From NCBI RefSeq assembly GCF_003048575.1, contig NZ_PIRZ01000008.1:23151-87150 (forward strand): a DNA stretch of 64,000 nt. Reading direction: 5' to 3'. The stretch is from Campylobacter concisus (GTDB lineage: Bacteria; Campylobacterota; Campylobacteria; Campylobacterales; Campylobacteraceae). This document shows, piece after piece, positions 46,521 through 56,337 of the stretch (position 1 is the stretch's first letter; each line of letters opens with the position of its first letter). Below the pieces are notes generated by a model. The model searched no databases. It saw only the letters and a program-made list of their open reading frames with translations, and was not told the DNA's origin. Made by a program: the position numbers and the translations under genes.

Positions 46521-47384
46521 ATGATGAAAAAATTTTGGTTAGTTTTATCTATATTTGCAGCAAGTGTGTTTGCTAGAGAGAACCCATTTATGCCTATTAG
46601 CGAGCTAAATACAAGTGTCATGACAACAAACATCATAGAAAAATTTGATAGATTTGATTCTCTTTCGTTTAAATTTCCAAGCGATGCGGCACTTTTACTA
46701 GATGTCACCATAAGATATAGAGCAAATGATGGCACTATAAAGGAAAAAAGACTAGCCGATATAAATAAAACTATCGATTACAGCGATGAATTTGCTTTAA
46801 ATAAGGTAAAAAATCCAGAACCAGTCGTGGCAAAAAAGCTAGATGTTTCAGTCACAATGGCAAATATGCCTAGTCAAAAAGTAAGCACTCCTGTGATAAT
46901 AGAAAAAAATGAAACTAAAATTTCAAATAAAGATAGAAATAAAACTTCAGATATGCCAACTCCAAATGTTGTAGTAATCGATCTTAGCACAGACAAAACA
47001 AAAGAAACTACCATAAAGCCTGAACAAAAGGTGGTCGAGATAAAGATCGAGCCTAATGCAAAACCAGTTGAAAATACTAAAAATGAAAAGCTGGTTAAAT
47101 TTTTAAACTTTATAAGCTTTTTAGCTAGCGAAAAAGAGCTAAAAATTGTCACAAAAGCTAAAAATTTAAAGTATTTTTCTTATGAGAAAAACAAGATTGT
47201 TCTTGATTTTGCAAAGCCTCCAAGAAGCTTTAAAACTAAGAGCTTAAAACTTGAAAATGAATATTTTAAAAATGTGGTCATAGGCTGGCATGATAGATAT
47301 TTTAGAGTGGTTTTAGAGCTTGATAAAATGCGTAAATATAAGCTTGAAGCCGCTGAAAATGGATATTTGCTTAAGCTTTTATAG
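46521..47384 (+). CDS. AMIN-domain periplasmic protein
   Basis: The 287-residue protein has a Sec signal (MMKKFWLVLSIFAASVFA) and a central low-complexity part rich in Lys, Thr and Val with repeated VIIEKNETKI-like segments. The C-terminal segment from about 190 (FLNFISFLASEKELKIVTKA, DFAKPPRSFKTKSLKLENEY, YFRVVLELDKMRKYKLEA) is an AMIN domain, which targets proteins to peptidoglycan and division or secretin sites. It may cooperate with the division gene before it. It is the last gene before xerH. Confidence 0.82.
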   Translation: MMKKFWLVLSIFAASVFARENPFMPISELNTSVMTTNIIEKFDRFDSLSFKFPSDAALLLDVTIRYRANDGTIKEKRLADINKTIDYSDEFALNKVKNPEPVVAKKLDVSVTMANMPSQKVSTPVIIEKNETKISNKDRNKTSDMPTPNVVVIDLSTDKTKETTIKPEQKVVEIKIEPNAKPVENTKNEKLVKFLNFISFLASEKELKIVTKAKNLKYFSYEKNKIVLDFAKPPRSFKTKSLKLENEYFKNVVIGWHDRYFRVVLELDKMRKYKLEAAENGYLLKLL

Positions 47385-47422
47385 TTGAATTTTAAAAAGA
47401 GTAGATTTTATAAAATTTCAAA

Positions 47423-47428
47423 TATAAT
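47423..47428 (+). promoter_or_regulatory. -10 box of xerH
   Basis: TATAAT 32 bases before the TTG start of xerH, followed by AAGG near the start. Confidence 0.5.
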
Positions 47429-47460
47429 ACTTTTCAAAATAAAAATTTAAGGCTATTGGT

Positions 47461-48522
47461 TTGAAATATCCACTTGATTGTAAAGATAATTTTGAAAACT
47501 CATTTATATTTTGGCTTACTCGCTATGTCAAATTTAAACTTAGCTCACTTTCGAATAAAGAGCTTCGAGACCCAAAGGCGCTTGCAAGTGTGAATTACGC
47601 TCTAAGCCGAGAGGTAAAGAATATTGATCAGCTTGATGGCTTGGTAAAAAGCGCAAGAAACGCAGGGCTTACTGGCATAAATACCTACTTTAATCCACTT
47701 AAAAAAATATATGAAACGATGAAATTTTACGAGCTTAGCAGCCTAAAGCAGATTGATGAAGAGCTGCTAAGCGAAATACTAGCTAGCACAACCGGTGGAC
47801 TAAGCGATGCTAGCAAGAAAAATTACCGCATCTCAGTAATAAATTTCTTTGCATTTTTAGACAAACAAAACGAAGAAGATGGCAAAGCTCATGTTTTTGA
47901 TATAAATTTAAAAAACTGGGGCGGAGTGAGTGGCAATAAAGGGCAAAAGCTGCCTGAGTTTATGGGTGAAGATGAGGTCAAAAAATTTCTAGATGCGATC
48001 GAGGAGAGCGACTTTAAGCAAAACTCAAATCGCAATAAGCTCATAATAAAAACGATAATTTTTACTGGCATTCGTGTGAGTGAGGCTCTAAATTTAAAGC
48101 GAAAGGATATCACTGAAGATGGCGATCTTTTTATCATTAGGATCCGAGGCAAAGGTAACAAATACCGTATCGTTATGATAAAACGTCACCTAATAGAAGC
48201 TCATCTAAATGCGATCGCAATAAATTATATCAACAAAGAAGGCTATCTTTTCATCAATAAAAAAGGCACCAGGCTTACGCAGGCTTATGTTAGCCGCATA
48301 GTTGAGCAAATTTTATTTAAAGCTGGCATCAGAAAAGAGAAAAATGGTGCCCACATGCTGCGCCATACCTTTGCAACGATGCTTTACAAAAAGCAAAAAG
48401 ACCTTGTTTTGGTGCAAGAAGCTCTTGGGCATGCTAGCTTAAATACCTCAAGAATTTACACTCACTTTGATAGCGACAAACTAAAACTTGCTGCAAAGGT
48501 AGCTGAGGATCTAGCAAACTAG
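47461..48522 (+). CDS. xerH: Tyrosine recombinase XerH
   Basis: XerH is the single Xer recombinase of epsilonproteobacteria and resolves chromosome dimers at difH. The 353-residue protein has an N-terminal core-binding domain and a catalytic domain with Arg in IIFTGIRVSEALNLKRKD near 205, Lys in RGKGNKYR near 232, HMLRHTFATM near 299 (His-x-x-Arg), LGHASLNTSRIYTHF near 327 with the second His and nucleophilic Tyr. Translation starts at TTG. No phage or integron gene is near, which fits a housekeeping recombinase. Confidence 0.93.
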   Translation: MKYPLDCKDNFENSFIFWLTRYVKFKLSSLSNKELRDPKALASVNYALSREVKNIDQLDGLVKSARNAGLTGINTYFNPLKKIYETMKFYELSSLKQIDEELLSEILASTTGGLSDASKKNYRISVINFFAFLDKQNEEDGKAHVFDINLKNWGGVSGNKGQKLPEFMGEDEVKKFLDAIEESDFKQNSNRNKLIIKTIIFTGIRVSEALNLKRKDITEDGDLFIIRIRGKGNKYRIVMIKRHLIEAHLNAIAINYINKEGYLFINKKGTRLTQAYVSRIVEQILFKAGIRKEKNGAHMLRHTFATMLYKKQKDLVLVQEALGHASLNTSRIYTHFDSDKLKLAAKVAEDLAN

Positions 48523-48693
48523 AGCACTTAAAGCCAAAGCAAACTAGCAATACTAAATTTAACTCATGCAAAATTTAAAACATTATTTAACTATGAAACC
48601 CTATAATATATGAGGAAATTTTAGCTTGCAAGCAGCCCAAAGGTTTGCTCTGTATCTAAATTTACAATCCGCAAGACAAAAGCTCTTACAAAA

Positions 48694-48720
48694 AGTGAAA
48701 TTTGGCAAGCAAATTTCACT
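48694..48720 (-). terminator. Terminator of the ttrBA operon
   Basis: On the minus strand AGTGAAATTT and AAATTTCACT form a ten-base stem with a seven-base loop followed by TTTTTG, 24 bases past the ttrA stop. Confidence 0.75.
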
Positions 48721-48743
48721 CTACTCGCCAAATTTATATCAAA

Positions 48744-51734
48744 CTAGCTGATCTTTCTTATCTTTGCAGGAAGTGCTTGTCTAGCGCAAGTGCCAACCAA
48801 CCAGTCATTTAAACTAAATTCGCCATTTCTTTTTGGATCAAGAAGTCCAAGCTTATTATGATTGACCCCTTTTTCTAAATTTGCGATCCCAAAAGCTGGC
48901 TTTCCATCGACGATGTGCGTTCTTATACCAAACTCATCATGGCCAAATCCATGCTCTATGCTGATAACCCTGCTAGCAACGCCGTCAGTCACAAATGCCT
49001 CGCCAACTTGTGCGCCATAAGGCGTAGTCACTTTGACCTTATCGCCTGAGCGAATGCCCTGCTCATTTGCAACATCTGGTGCTATCCTTATGAAGTTGCT
49101 AGGATGAACAGCTCTTAGCCTTGGGCTAACAAAGGTGTAGAAGTGTTGGATATTTGACTTTCTTGAGCTTACTGTGTATTTCCACTCAGAGCGTGGGAAA
49201 AATTTCTCAAGCGGTGTGCCATCACTTGCTACTGGTAGCATCAGACTTGGCACTCCTGGCATAAATTCGCCTGTTATTGAGTGCCTGTGTCCGCCAAGTG
49301 GTTCATAGTAGATAGAAGCTGGCGTAGGCGCTGGCACTTTTATGGTTGCTTTATCACCCTTATATGCGCTCTCGTAGCTACCATATCTGCCGCCTTTTGC
49401 TAGTATGTGCGCTACTTTTGGCTTCTCTTCGTCTTTTAGATAAGGATCGAGTTTTGTCATCACTCTTGATATCTTACTAAGCTTTTTGTCCTCGTTGCTT
49501 ATATCTTTTACACCCTCACCATCAAAGGCTAAATTTGCTAGCGCAGCCGCGTAGTACTGCTCTTTTACGTCAAGGTCCATGAAATTTCCATCTTTGTCTT
49601 TGAAGGCATTTTTGCCAAAGCCTTTTACTCCAAGCCTCTTTGCCACAGCTATATAAAATGCCTCAACGTCGATGACTCCGCCGTTTTTATCTTTTGCCTG
49701 TCTTGGGCTAACGGCTGGATAGCGCACGACTGAAGTTTTAGCTATCGTTCCCCAAAGAGAGTTTGGAAGCGCCCAGTTTTCTAAATTTACCCCATCTGGC
49801 ACGATGTAGTCAGCATAGGCGTTTGTCTCGTTCATAAAGGCATCTATACCAACAAAAAGTGGCAAATTTTTACTATCTTTTAGTACGTCTAAAACCGCTT
49901 TTTCAAGTCCTGCTTGTCCGTAAAGTACGTTTGTCATGTAGTTTATGAAGACTTTTACTTTGTATGGATAGCCAGCCTTGTGGCTCGTAAGTGTTTCGTT
50001 TACAAGTGGCATAGAGATAGGATACCATGGCTGAGTTGATGGATAGCCGCTGCCACCAGCTGCTACTTTACGCTTATACTCAGAGCTTGTTTCGTAGTAT
50101 TTGCCTGATCTTGATAAATTTAGACCATTTGGCTTATAAGCGCCCTCAAAGCTCTCAAGGTCATATCTGCCCTTTAAAAACTCGTGCGTGCCAGCACTTG
50201 CATTGACGTTGCCGCCTTTATAGCCGTAAGTGCCCATTAGTGTGTTTAGACAAAGTATCGCAAAAGTAGTCATACCAGCTTGTGTATGCATCATGCCGCC
50301 ATGCACGTTTGTACTCACTTGTCTGCCATTTTTGGTGAAATTTTCACAAAGCCACAAAATATCATCTACGCTCACACCGCAAATTTTTGAGTACTCCTCT
50401 AAGCTGTGTTTATAAGCTGATTCTTTTAAAAGCTGCATTGAGCTTTTTACCTCGACCTTTTTGCCATCTATTAAAATTTTACCTTTGTAGTAGAGCTTGG
50501 CTGGTTCATTTACCTTGTAGCTTTGTACCTTGCCATCTTGCGAGCAGACCTGCCACTCGTTATTGACAAGTGCAAATTTGCCGTAGTCTTTGTGACCTTT
50601 TTCGGTGATGACTAGGTGAGTGGCGTTGCACCAGTGTATCTCGCCTGCTAGCTTTGCTTGGTCTAAATTTGGCTGGATAAGGTAGTTTGTGGCGTATTTT
50701 TCATTTTCTATGATCCAGCGTATCATCGCCATAGCTAGAGCTGAGTCGGTGCCTGGCTTTATCGCTATCCAGCGGCCTTTGTCTGAAGAGGCGTATTTTA
50801 CAGCATTTGTAACGCTTGGGTCTACCACTGCGTAGCTAAAGTCATCTCTAGTGCCTCTTGCGTAAGAGAGCATTTTTGCCTGTTTTTGGAAAGGGTTGCC
50901 ACCATTTGACGGCGAAGTGCCCCAGTAGATAACAAATTTAGAGTTTTCATAGTCTGGTTTTGTGTGCGCAAAGCCCTTTGCGTTGTGCGCGATCTTGCCA
51001 CCGACCCTAAAGCCGCCACCGCAAATTCCGCCGTGTGAGTAGTGATTGATAGTGCCAAATGACTTTTTGACAAAGCGATCAACTATGTCTGAGCGTCCGT
51101 CATATAGATAAAAGCTTAAAAATTGATTGCGTTTGGTACCGTACTCTGGATTTTCGCTATCGATTAGCTCGTCGCTATATATTGCTCTTAGCCCATCAAC
51201 ATGCCCCTCACCAAAGAGATCTCCGCCCTCCACTACCTCTTCTACTAGCTGCTCAAAGCTTATACTCTTCCACTTACCCTCGCCCCTTTTGCCAACTCTT
51301 TTTAGTGGTGTTAGTATCCTTGCAGGCGAGTCTATCATCTCAGGCAATATCGCTCCTCTAGCACAAACTGTGGCTCGCTTTTCATCTTCGCCGCTTAGTG
51401 TTGTGGCAAGAAGTGCGTCGTTTATCGAGGTATCAAAATTTGCCCAGTGTACATTTGAAAGTGGGTGGTATGGGTTGCCGCTACATCTTAAAACTCGGTC
51501 GTTTTTGTCATCTACGTGAAGCCTTATGCCACACTTTGTCGTACAGCCATGGCACATCGAAAAAATAACACTATGTCCATCACTAAATGAAATTTTACCG
51601 TCCTTTACTCGAAATTCAGGCTCTAGCGAGTTTGCCTGCGGTTTATAGTCGTCCTTATCTTCATCTGCCAGCATAGTACTCGTGGTTAGTGTTGAGAGCA
51701 CGGCTGATCTTTTTAAAAATTCTCTTCTTTGCAT
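48744..51734 (-). CDS. ttrA: Molybdopterin oxidoreductase, tetrathionate reductase subunit A-like
   Basis: The 996-residue periplasmic enzyme has a twin-arginine signal (RREFLKRSAVL) and a Ttr-type [4Fe-4S] motif CHGCTTKCGIRL near residue 60 with the fourth Cys in VLRCSGNPYHPLSNVHW. The molybdenum ligand is probably Cys in YSHGGICGGGFRVGG near 238. GGNPFQKQAKMLSYARGTRD near 278 and VSTNVHGGMMHTQAGMTTFA near 470 are cofactor-domain segments. Size and motifs fit TtrA, which reduces tetrathionate to thiosulfate; other TtrA-like sulfur or arsenic oxyanion reductases are possible. It follows ttrB by 13 bases. Confidence 0.8.
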   Translation of the reverse strand: MQRREFLKRSAVLSTLTTSTMLADEDKDDYKPQANSLEPEFRVKDGKISFSDGHSVIFSMCHGCTTKCGIRLHVDDKNDRVLRCSGNPYHPLSNVHWANFDTSINDALLATTLSGEDEKRATVCARGAILPEMIDSPARILTPLKRVGKRGEGKWKSISFEQLVEEVVEGGDLFGEGHVDGLRAIYSDELIDSENPEYGTKRNQFLSFYLYDGRSDIVDRFVKKSFGTINHYSHGGICGGGFRVGGKIAHNAKGFAHTKPDYENSKFVIYWGTSPSNGGNPFQKQAKMLSYARGTRDDFSYAVVDPSVTNAVKYASSDKGRWIAIKPGTDSALAMAMIRWIIENEKYATNYLIQPNLDQAKLAGEIHWCNATHLVITEKGHKDYGKFALVNNEWQVCSQDGKVQSYKVNEPAKLYYKGKILIDGKKVEVKSSMQLLKESAYKHSLEEYSKICGVSVDDILWLCENFTKNGRQVSTNVHGGMMHTQAGMTTFAILCLNTLMGTYGYKGGNVNASAGTHEFLKGRYDLESFEGAYKPNGLNLSRSGKYYETSSEYKRKVAAGGSGYPSTQPWYPISMPLVNETLTSHKAGYPYKVKVFINYMTNVLYGQAGLEKAVLDVLKDSKNLPLFVGIDAFMNETNAYADYIVPDGVNLENWALPNSLWGTIAKTSVVRYPAVSPRQAKDKNGGVIDVEAFYIAVAKRLGVKGFGKNAFKDKDGNFMDLDVKEQYYAAALANLAFDGEGVKDISNEDKKLSKISRVMTKLDPYLKDEEKPKVAHILAKGGRYGSYESAYKGDKATIKVPAPTPASIYYEPLGGHRHSITGEFMPGVPSLMLPVASDGTPLEKFFPRSEWKYTVSSRKSNIQHFYTFVSPRLRAVHPSNFIRIAPDVANEQGIRSGDKVKVTTPYGAQVGEAFVTDGVASRVISIEHGFGHDEFGIRTHIVDGKPAFGIANLEKGVNHNKLGLLDPKRNGEFSLNDWLVGTCARQALPAKIRKIS

Positions 51735-51747
51735 TATTTATTTCCTT

Positions 51748-52485
51748 TTACTGTGCTATCTCTTCGCTCCAGCTGATAACCTTTTGATATCCGTTTTCAA
51801 GCTCGAGTTTCTTATCATTTTTAGCCAAAATTTCGCTGACTCCATGGTAAAACACCTGTGGATTTGTATTTTTAGGACTATCGATGACCATAGTCTCATG
51901 TGTGGCTAGAAATTTTCTGATATTTGAGTTAGGATCGTTAAGATCGCCTATTATACGGCTACCGCCCACACAGCTCTCTACACACGCTGGCAAGAGTCCT
52001 GCTCTTAGTCTGTGGTCGCAAAATGTGCATTTATCAGCTTTATAGGTATGCAGACTAAGATATCTTGCGTGATATGGACAGGCCTCCACACAAAGCGCAC
52101 AGCCTATACACTCTTTTGTGTCGATCTTAACGATACCGTTGCTTCTTTGGCAGCTAGCACCAGTTGGACAAACATCGATACAGGCTGGATTGTTGCAGTG
52201 GTTGCAAAGTCTTGGGAGTGATGCTATGACTGCCATTTTGCCGCTTTTATCCTTTGCTTCATACTCGGAGACAATGGTTCTAAAAGCACCTGGCTGAACG
52301 TCATTTTCCATCATACAGCTCATAGTGCATGACTGACAGCCAACACATCTTGTAAGGTCTATCGCCATGCCGTAGCGAACGCCACTACCACTAAAGTCTT
52401 TTGGTGCTGCCTTTAGTGCGGTCGTAGCGAAAAATAATCCTGCAGCTGCAATGAAGCTGCGACGAGAATTTAAGGTCTGTTGCAT
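51748..52485 (-). CDS. ttrB: Iron-sulfur subunit TtrB-like
   Basis: The 245-residue protein has a twin-arginine signal (SRRSFIAAAGLFF) and four [4Fe-4S] motifs: TRCVGCQSCTMSCMMEND near 49, RLCNHCNNPACIDVCPTGAS near 93, KECIGCALCVEACPYHARYL near 126 and KADKCTFCDHRLRAGLLPAC near 149. It passes electrons to the catalytic subunit. The Tat signal places it in the periplasm with TtrA. An AAGGAG site precedes the ATG. A quinol-oxidising NrfD-type TtrC is not encoded here. Confidence 0.85.
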   Translation of the reverse strand: MQQTLNSRRSFIAAAGLFFATTALKAAPKDFSGSGVRYGMAIDLTRCVGCQSCTMSCMMENDVQPGAFRTIVSEYEAKDKSGKMAVIASLPRLCNHCNNPACIDVCPTGASCQRSNGIVKIDTKECIGCALCVEACPYHARYLSLHTYKADKCTFCDHRLRAGLLPACVESCVGGSRIIGDLNDPNSNIRKFLATHETMVIDSPKNTNPQVFYHGVSEILAKNDKKLELENGYQKVISWSEEIAQ

Positions 52486-52645
52486 AAAATTCTCCTTTCT
52501 TTTTAGAATTTTTTCTTATTTTAACATAGTAAATATTTTTTCTAAAGTTTATTTTATATTTTTGCAAAATGTATTAAATTTTGAGAATTTTTGTAGCACT
52601 TAAAAGATAGAATTTGGATAGTAAAATTTAGAAAGAAGTGGGAAA

Positions 52646-52670
52646 AAGATAGAAAATAAACTTCTATCTT
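52646..52670 (-). terminator. Terminator of gntP-garK
   Basis: On the minus strand AAGATAGAA and TTCTATCTT form a nine-base stem followed by TTTTT, eight bases past the garK stop. Confidence 0.72.
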
Positions 52671-52677
52671 CTTAAAT

Positions 52678-53811
52678 TTATGCTTTGTAGTTTAGCATAT
52701 AAAGGCGAATGACTTGCTCTGCTGTCATCTTTAAATTTCTAATCGCGACATCTTTTCTCATCGCTTCTTCAAGACTCACTGGTTCATTTAATATACAAAA
52801 ATAGGCATCAATCCCATTTTTGTGGCAATCTTTGGCACATTTTTGTACGCATCCAGCAAGTGCAACCACTGGCTTATGATACTTTTTGGCTAGTTTTGCA
52901 ACCCCAGTCGGAGTCTTTCCCATTGAGCTTTGAAAGTCCATACGGCCTTCGCCAGTGATGATTAGATCAGCCTTTTTGATCTCATCCTCAAGCGCGATAG
53001 TCTGCGTAATGATCTCAATACCTGGGCGAAGTTTTGCTCCTAAAAATGCCACAAAGGCAAAGCCAAGTCCGCCAGCTGCGCCAGTACCTTTTTGTGTATG
53101 AAATTTGCTATTAGTCTTTTCTTTTACAAGAGCTGCAAAGTGTTTTAGCCCATCATCAAGCTCTTTTACCATGCGGCCATTTGCACCCTTTTGAGGAGCA
53201 TAAACATGGGCTGCTCCATTCATGCCATAAAGAGGATTGTCTACATCGCAGGCGATTAAAAACTCGCAATCCTTTAGCTCTTTTAGTGCCTCTTCATCTG
53301 TAAACTCATAAATTTTGGCTAAATTCTCGCCTTTTCCTTCAAGTAAAGCACCATCTTTATCATAAAATTTAAAGCCAAGTGCGCTAAGCATGCCTGTACC
53401 AGCATCATTTGTCGCACTTCCGCCGATACCAATGATAAATTTTCTAGCACCTTTGCTGATGGCATCTTTTATCATTTGCCCAAAGCCAAATGTGCTAGTT
53501 TTTAGTGGATTTCTCTCGTCTGGATTTATTAGTGTAAGACCTGAAGCGCTTGACATCTCAAGTATGGCAAGATCATCTTTAAGTGCATATCTCGCCAAAA
53601 TTTCAGTACCAAGTGGATTTTTCACTATTGTATCTATAAATTTTGCACCAAGTGCATCAGCCATCGCCTCTACACTACCTTCACCGCCATCAGCGATGGG
53701 CTTTACTACGACCTCGCAGTCGATCTCTTCTAGCCCTTCTTTTATGGCAAGGCCCGCTTCAAGTGAGCTAAGCGAGCCTTTTAACGAATCAATCGCAACT
53801 AAAATTCTCAT
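52678..53811 (-). CDS. garK: Glycerate kinase (GarK type)
   Basis: The 377-residue protein phosphorylates glycerate, giving 2-phosphoglycerate for glycolysis (enolase is in this window). It has the family start MRILVAIDSLKGSLSSLEAG, KPIADGGEGSVEAMADALGA near 37, FIIGIGGSATNDAGTGMLSA near 122 and LIITGEGRMDFQSSMGKTP near 277. Its ATG overlaps the gntP stop by four bases. The pair makes a simple glycerate utilisation operon. Confidence 0.92.
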   Translation of the reverse strand: MRILVAIDSLKGSLSSLEAGLAIKEGLEEIDCEVVVKPIADGGEGSVEAMADALGAKFIDTIVKNPLGTEILARYALKDDLAILEMSSASGLTLINPDERNPLKTSTFGFGQMIKDAISKGARKFIIGIGGSATNDAGTGMLSALGFKFYDKDGALLEGKGENLAKIYEFTDEEALKELKDCEFLIACDVDNPLYGMNGAAHVYAPQKGANGRMVKELDDGLKHFAALVKEKTNSKFHTQKGTGAAGGLGFAFVAFLGAKLRPGIEIITQTIALEDEIKKADLIITGEGRMDFQSSMGKTPTGVAKLAKKYHKPVVALAGCVQKCAKDCHKNGIDAYFCILNEPVSLEEAMRKDVAIRNLKMTAEQVIRLYMLNYKA

Positions 53812-55202
53812 AAAACCACCAAAGATAATATATAAACACTAATCATACCAACGATACCCATTATAAACGTCATAGCCGTTTGTGTGCGATATCCTTGATC
53901 GGCGGTCATCTTGCTAAAGTTTGTCACAACCCAGAAGTAGCTGTCGTTGGCGTGAGATACACACATCGCACCAGATGCTATCGCCATGACACAAAGAGCG
54001 GCTGAAATTTCAGTCGTAAAGCCAAGTGTTTGCATGAGTGAGTTGTCGGCACTAAATGCACCCATGATAGATGCTGTCGTGATGATAGCTACAGTTGAGC
54101 TTCCTTGAGCGGTTTTTAGCACAGCCGAGATGATGAATGGGAAGAAAATTCCTATCGCTTTTATAGTAGAGGCATTTTCTTTTATGAAATTTACAAATCC
54201 AGCCTCGGTAATAACGTTACCCAAAACACCGCCAGCTGCTGTGATAAAGAGTATCGGACCAGCGATCTTTAAAGACTCATTTGTGATATGGTCAAAATCT
54301 CTTATCTTTTTAGACTCAGCCAGTAAAAATACACAAAAGATCACGCCAATAGCAAGAGCGATGATAGGGTTGCCTAAAAATAAAAGTACTTTTGGTAAAA
54401 AAGAAGCCTTATCAAGCATGCCTTGTTTTGCTAGTACATCAACGATCGAACCAATTGCCATAAAAATAATAGGCATGATAATAGGAGCAAGGCTCAAAAA
54501 TCCGCTAGGTAGTGTGCCAAATTTCTTTAAAAGCTCTTCGTAGGTAGCTGTGATGGTAGCGTCAGCATCTTTGTCGCTGATAGTCACACTTTTGCCAACA
54601 CTCTTTGAAAAGAAATAAACAGCTATCAACACAGGCACTGAAACGACTGTTCCCATGATGATGACAAGAAGTAAATTTCCGCCAAGACCAAGTGTTCCTG
54701 CAGCTGCTATTGGACCAGGAGTTGGCGGGATGAAGACGTGAGAAGCGTATAGGCCGCCACTAAGTGCGACTGACATCGCGACTGGGCTTGCTGAAATTTT
54801 CTTATAAAGTGCCTCGCGAATGGAGTTTAAAACGACAAATCCGCTATCACAAAATACCGGAATGCCAACAACCCAGCCCATGATAAGCATAGCAAGCTCT
54901 GGACGCTTTTGTCCAACTAGCTTTACGACCATATCAGCTAGCTTTAAAGCAGCTCCCGTTTTTTCAAGCACAGTGCCGATGATCGTTCCAAAGATAATAA
55001 CGATACCGATACTCTTAAATGTGCCACTAAAGCCGACACCTATCATCGCTGGGATCTTGGACAGATCAATGCCTGCGACGATCGCAAGAACCAAAGAAAT
55101 GCTCATAAGTGCCAAGAATGGATGCACTTTTAGCTTAGAGATCATAACGATCATAAGTATGATGGCTACAATAAAACAGACAATTAGTGAGATTCCGCTC
55201 AT
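53808..55202 (-). CDS. GntP-family gluconate/glycerate symporter
   Basis: The 464-residue protein has about twelve membrane helices and family motifs GVGFSGTFKSIGIVIIFGTI near residue 55, IMGWVVGIPVFCDSGFVVLN near 107, VFIPPTPGPIAAAGTLGLGG near 155 and MCVSHANDSYFWVVTNFSKM near 413. GntP proteins import gluconate or other sugar acids with H+. Coupling to glycerate kinase points to glycerate as substrate. Confidence 0.9.
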   Translation of the reverse strand: MSGISLIVCFIVAIILMIVMISKLKVHPFLALMSISLVLAIVAGIDLSKIPAMIGVGFSGTFKSIGIVIIFGTIIGTVLEKTGAALKLADMVVKLVGQKRPELAMLIMGWVVGIPVFCDSGFVVLNSIREALYKKISASPVAMSVALSGGLYASHVFIPPTPGPIAAAGTLGLGGNLLLVIIMGTVVSVPVLIAVYFFSKSVGKSVTISDKDADATITATYEELLKKFGTLPSGFLSLAPIIMPIIFMAIGSIVDVLAKQGMLDKASFLPKVLLFLGNPIIALAIGVIFCVFLLAESKKIRDFDHITNESLKIAGPILFITAAGGVLGNVITEAGFVNFIKENASTIKAIGIFFPFIISAVLKTAQGSSTVAIITTASIMGAFSADNSLMQTLGFTTEISAALCVMAIASGAMCVSHANDSYFWVVTNFSKMTADQGYRTQTAMTFIMGIVGMISVYILSLVVL

Positions 55203-55368
55203 AAAAACTCCTTTGCTCTGAGATTTTGCTTAAGATTTTAGCAAAATTTGCTTGTATTTTTTCTAATATTTTTAAGTTTTTTGATTAATTAAATTTTTTT
55301 GATATATTTGAGTAAATTTATGACTATTTGCCTAAATTTAGCCATTTTATAAGTTTAAAATTTTTAGC

Positions 55369-56337
55369 TTATTTTAAAATAACAAAACCAAGACCAAATT
55401 TATCAGTATGCCTATTATAATCAATCAAACTCTCGCCATATCCAGTAAAATACTGCAAATAGCCATAAACGCCGGTTGAAAATATCGGAAACATATATGA
55501 AATTTCAGCCGCACCTTTATTTGTTTTATCAAAATGTAAGTTATTTCTTAGCATTAGGCTAAAAATGTGTTCATTAAGGTTATAGCTAAGCCTTACATCA
55601 CCATGCCCGATGTATTTTAATATATCTTTATTATCGCCCTTATTGCCCACTACCATCCAAGCTCTTGGCGAAATGCTAAGCTTGCCAAAAACAAAATCAC
55701 TTTGCACATAAGCTCTATTCCAGCTTCTTGAATTGCTACCATCTCGTCCGTTTGACTCATGCAAAAGTCCAAATTTTAGGTTTTTTACACCTATTTGCTC
55801 CAAATATTTTGGCGAAGTAAAATTTAGAAAAATTTCTGGCTGATAGTTTGTCTCACGAAACGGCGCAGATGTCCTTGTTATCTGCCACCAAGATGTCTGC
55901 GTGTAGGCAGCCACAAGGCTCTCTCTAAATCCAAACAGGTCATAAAATAACGGCTTTGCAAGGCTTATTTGAAACTTAGTTTCAACGCTCTTTCGCTCAT
56001 CGTTTGGCACATTTTTAGCATAAGTTACTGGCAAAAGGTAGTTAAATTTATAAAGCTCGATACCAAGTGCGTTTTGTAAATTTTTAACACTTTTATCTTC
56101 TCTTAAAAGATCAGCTTGCTTTAGCTTTGCCTCTCTTAGCGCTGGCTCGCTCTCTTGCACATTTTGCACCGCTTTTTGCTCGCTTAAAGAGCTTTTGGCT
56201 AGCTCTTTATAAATTTGCATCGCAGCCTTTATGTCACCGCTTTGCTCCAGCTCTTGTGCTCTTTTAAAATCATCTAGCCCACTTGCCATCAAAAAACTAA
56301 GGCAAAGGCTTAAAAATAATAAAATTTTACTCATCAT
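55369..56337 (-). CDS. pldA: Outer-membrane phospholipase A
   Basis: The 322-residue protein has a Sec signal (ILLFLSLCLSFLMASG), an N-terminal helical part, and the OmpLA barrel with the catalytic motif FGLLHESNGRDGSNSRSWNR near residue 190: His, Ser in NSRSWN and the Asn that follows in the fold. Other barrel segments end in the C-terminal phenylalanine-rich FGLGFVILK. It hydrolyses phospholipids in the outer membrane. It overlaps mobA by 11 bases, a gene pair also found together in C. jejuni. Confidence 0.93.
   Translation of the reverse strand: MMSKILLFLSLCLSFLMASGLDDFKRAQELEQSGDIKAAMQIYKELAKSSLSEQKAVQNVQESEPALREAKLKQADLLREDKSVKNLQNALGIELYKFNYLLPVTYAKNVPNDERKSVETKFQISLAKPLFYDLFGFRESLVAAYTQTSWWQITRTSAPFRETNYQPEIFLNFTSPKYLEQIGVKNLKFGLLHESNGRDGSNSRSWNRAYVQSDFVFGKLSISPRAWMVVGNKGDNKDILKYIGHGDVRLSYNLNEHIFSLMLRNNLHFDKTNKGAAEISYMFPIFSTGVYGYLQYFTGYGESLIDYNRHTDKFGLGFVILK

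Noticed and set aside
47461..48522. Phage or integron integrase
   Set aside because: Length, context behind recA-eno-divIC and sequence fit the housekeeping XerH; no cargo or attachment sites are nearby.
47400..48640. A difH site next to xerH
   Set aside because: The flanks contain AT-rich direct repeats (TTTAACT-CATG and TTTAACTATG near 48560-48595), but I could not match a difH consensus with confidence.
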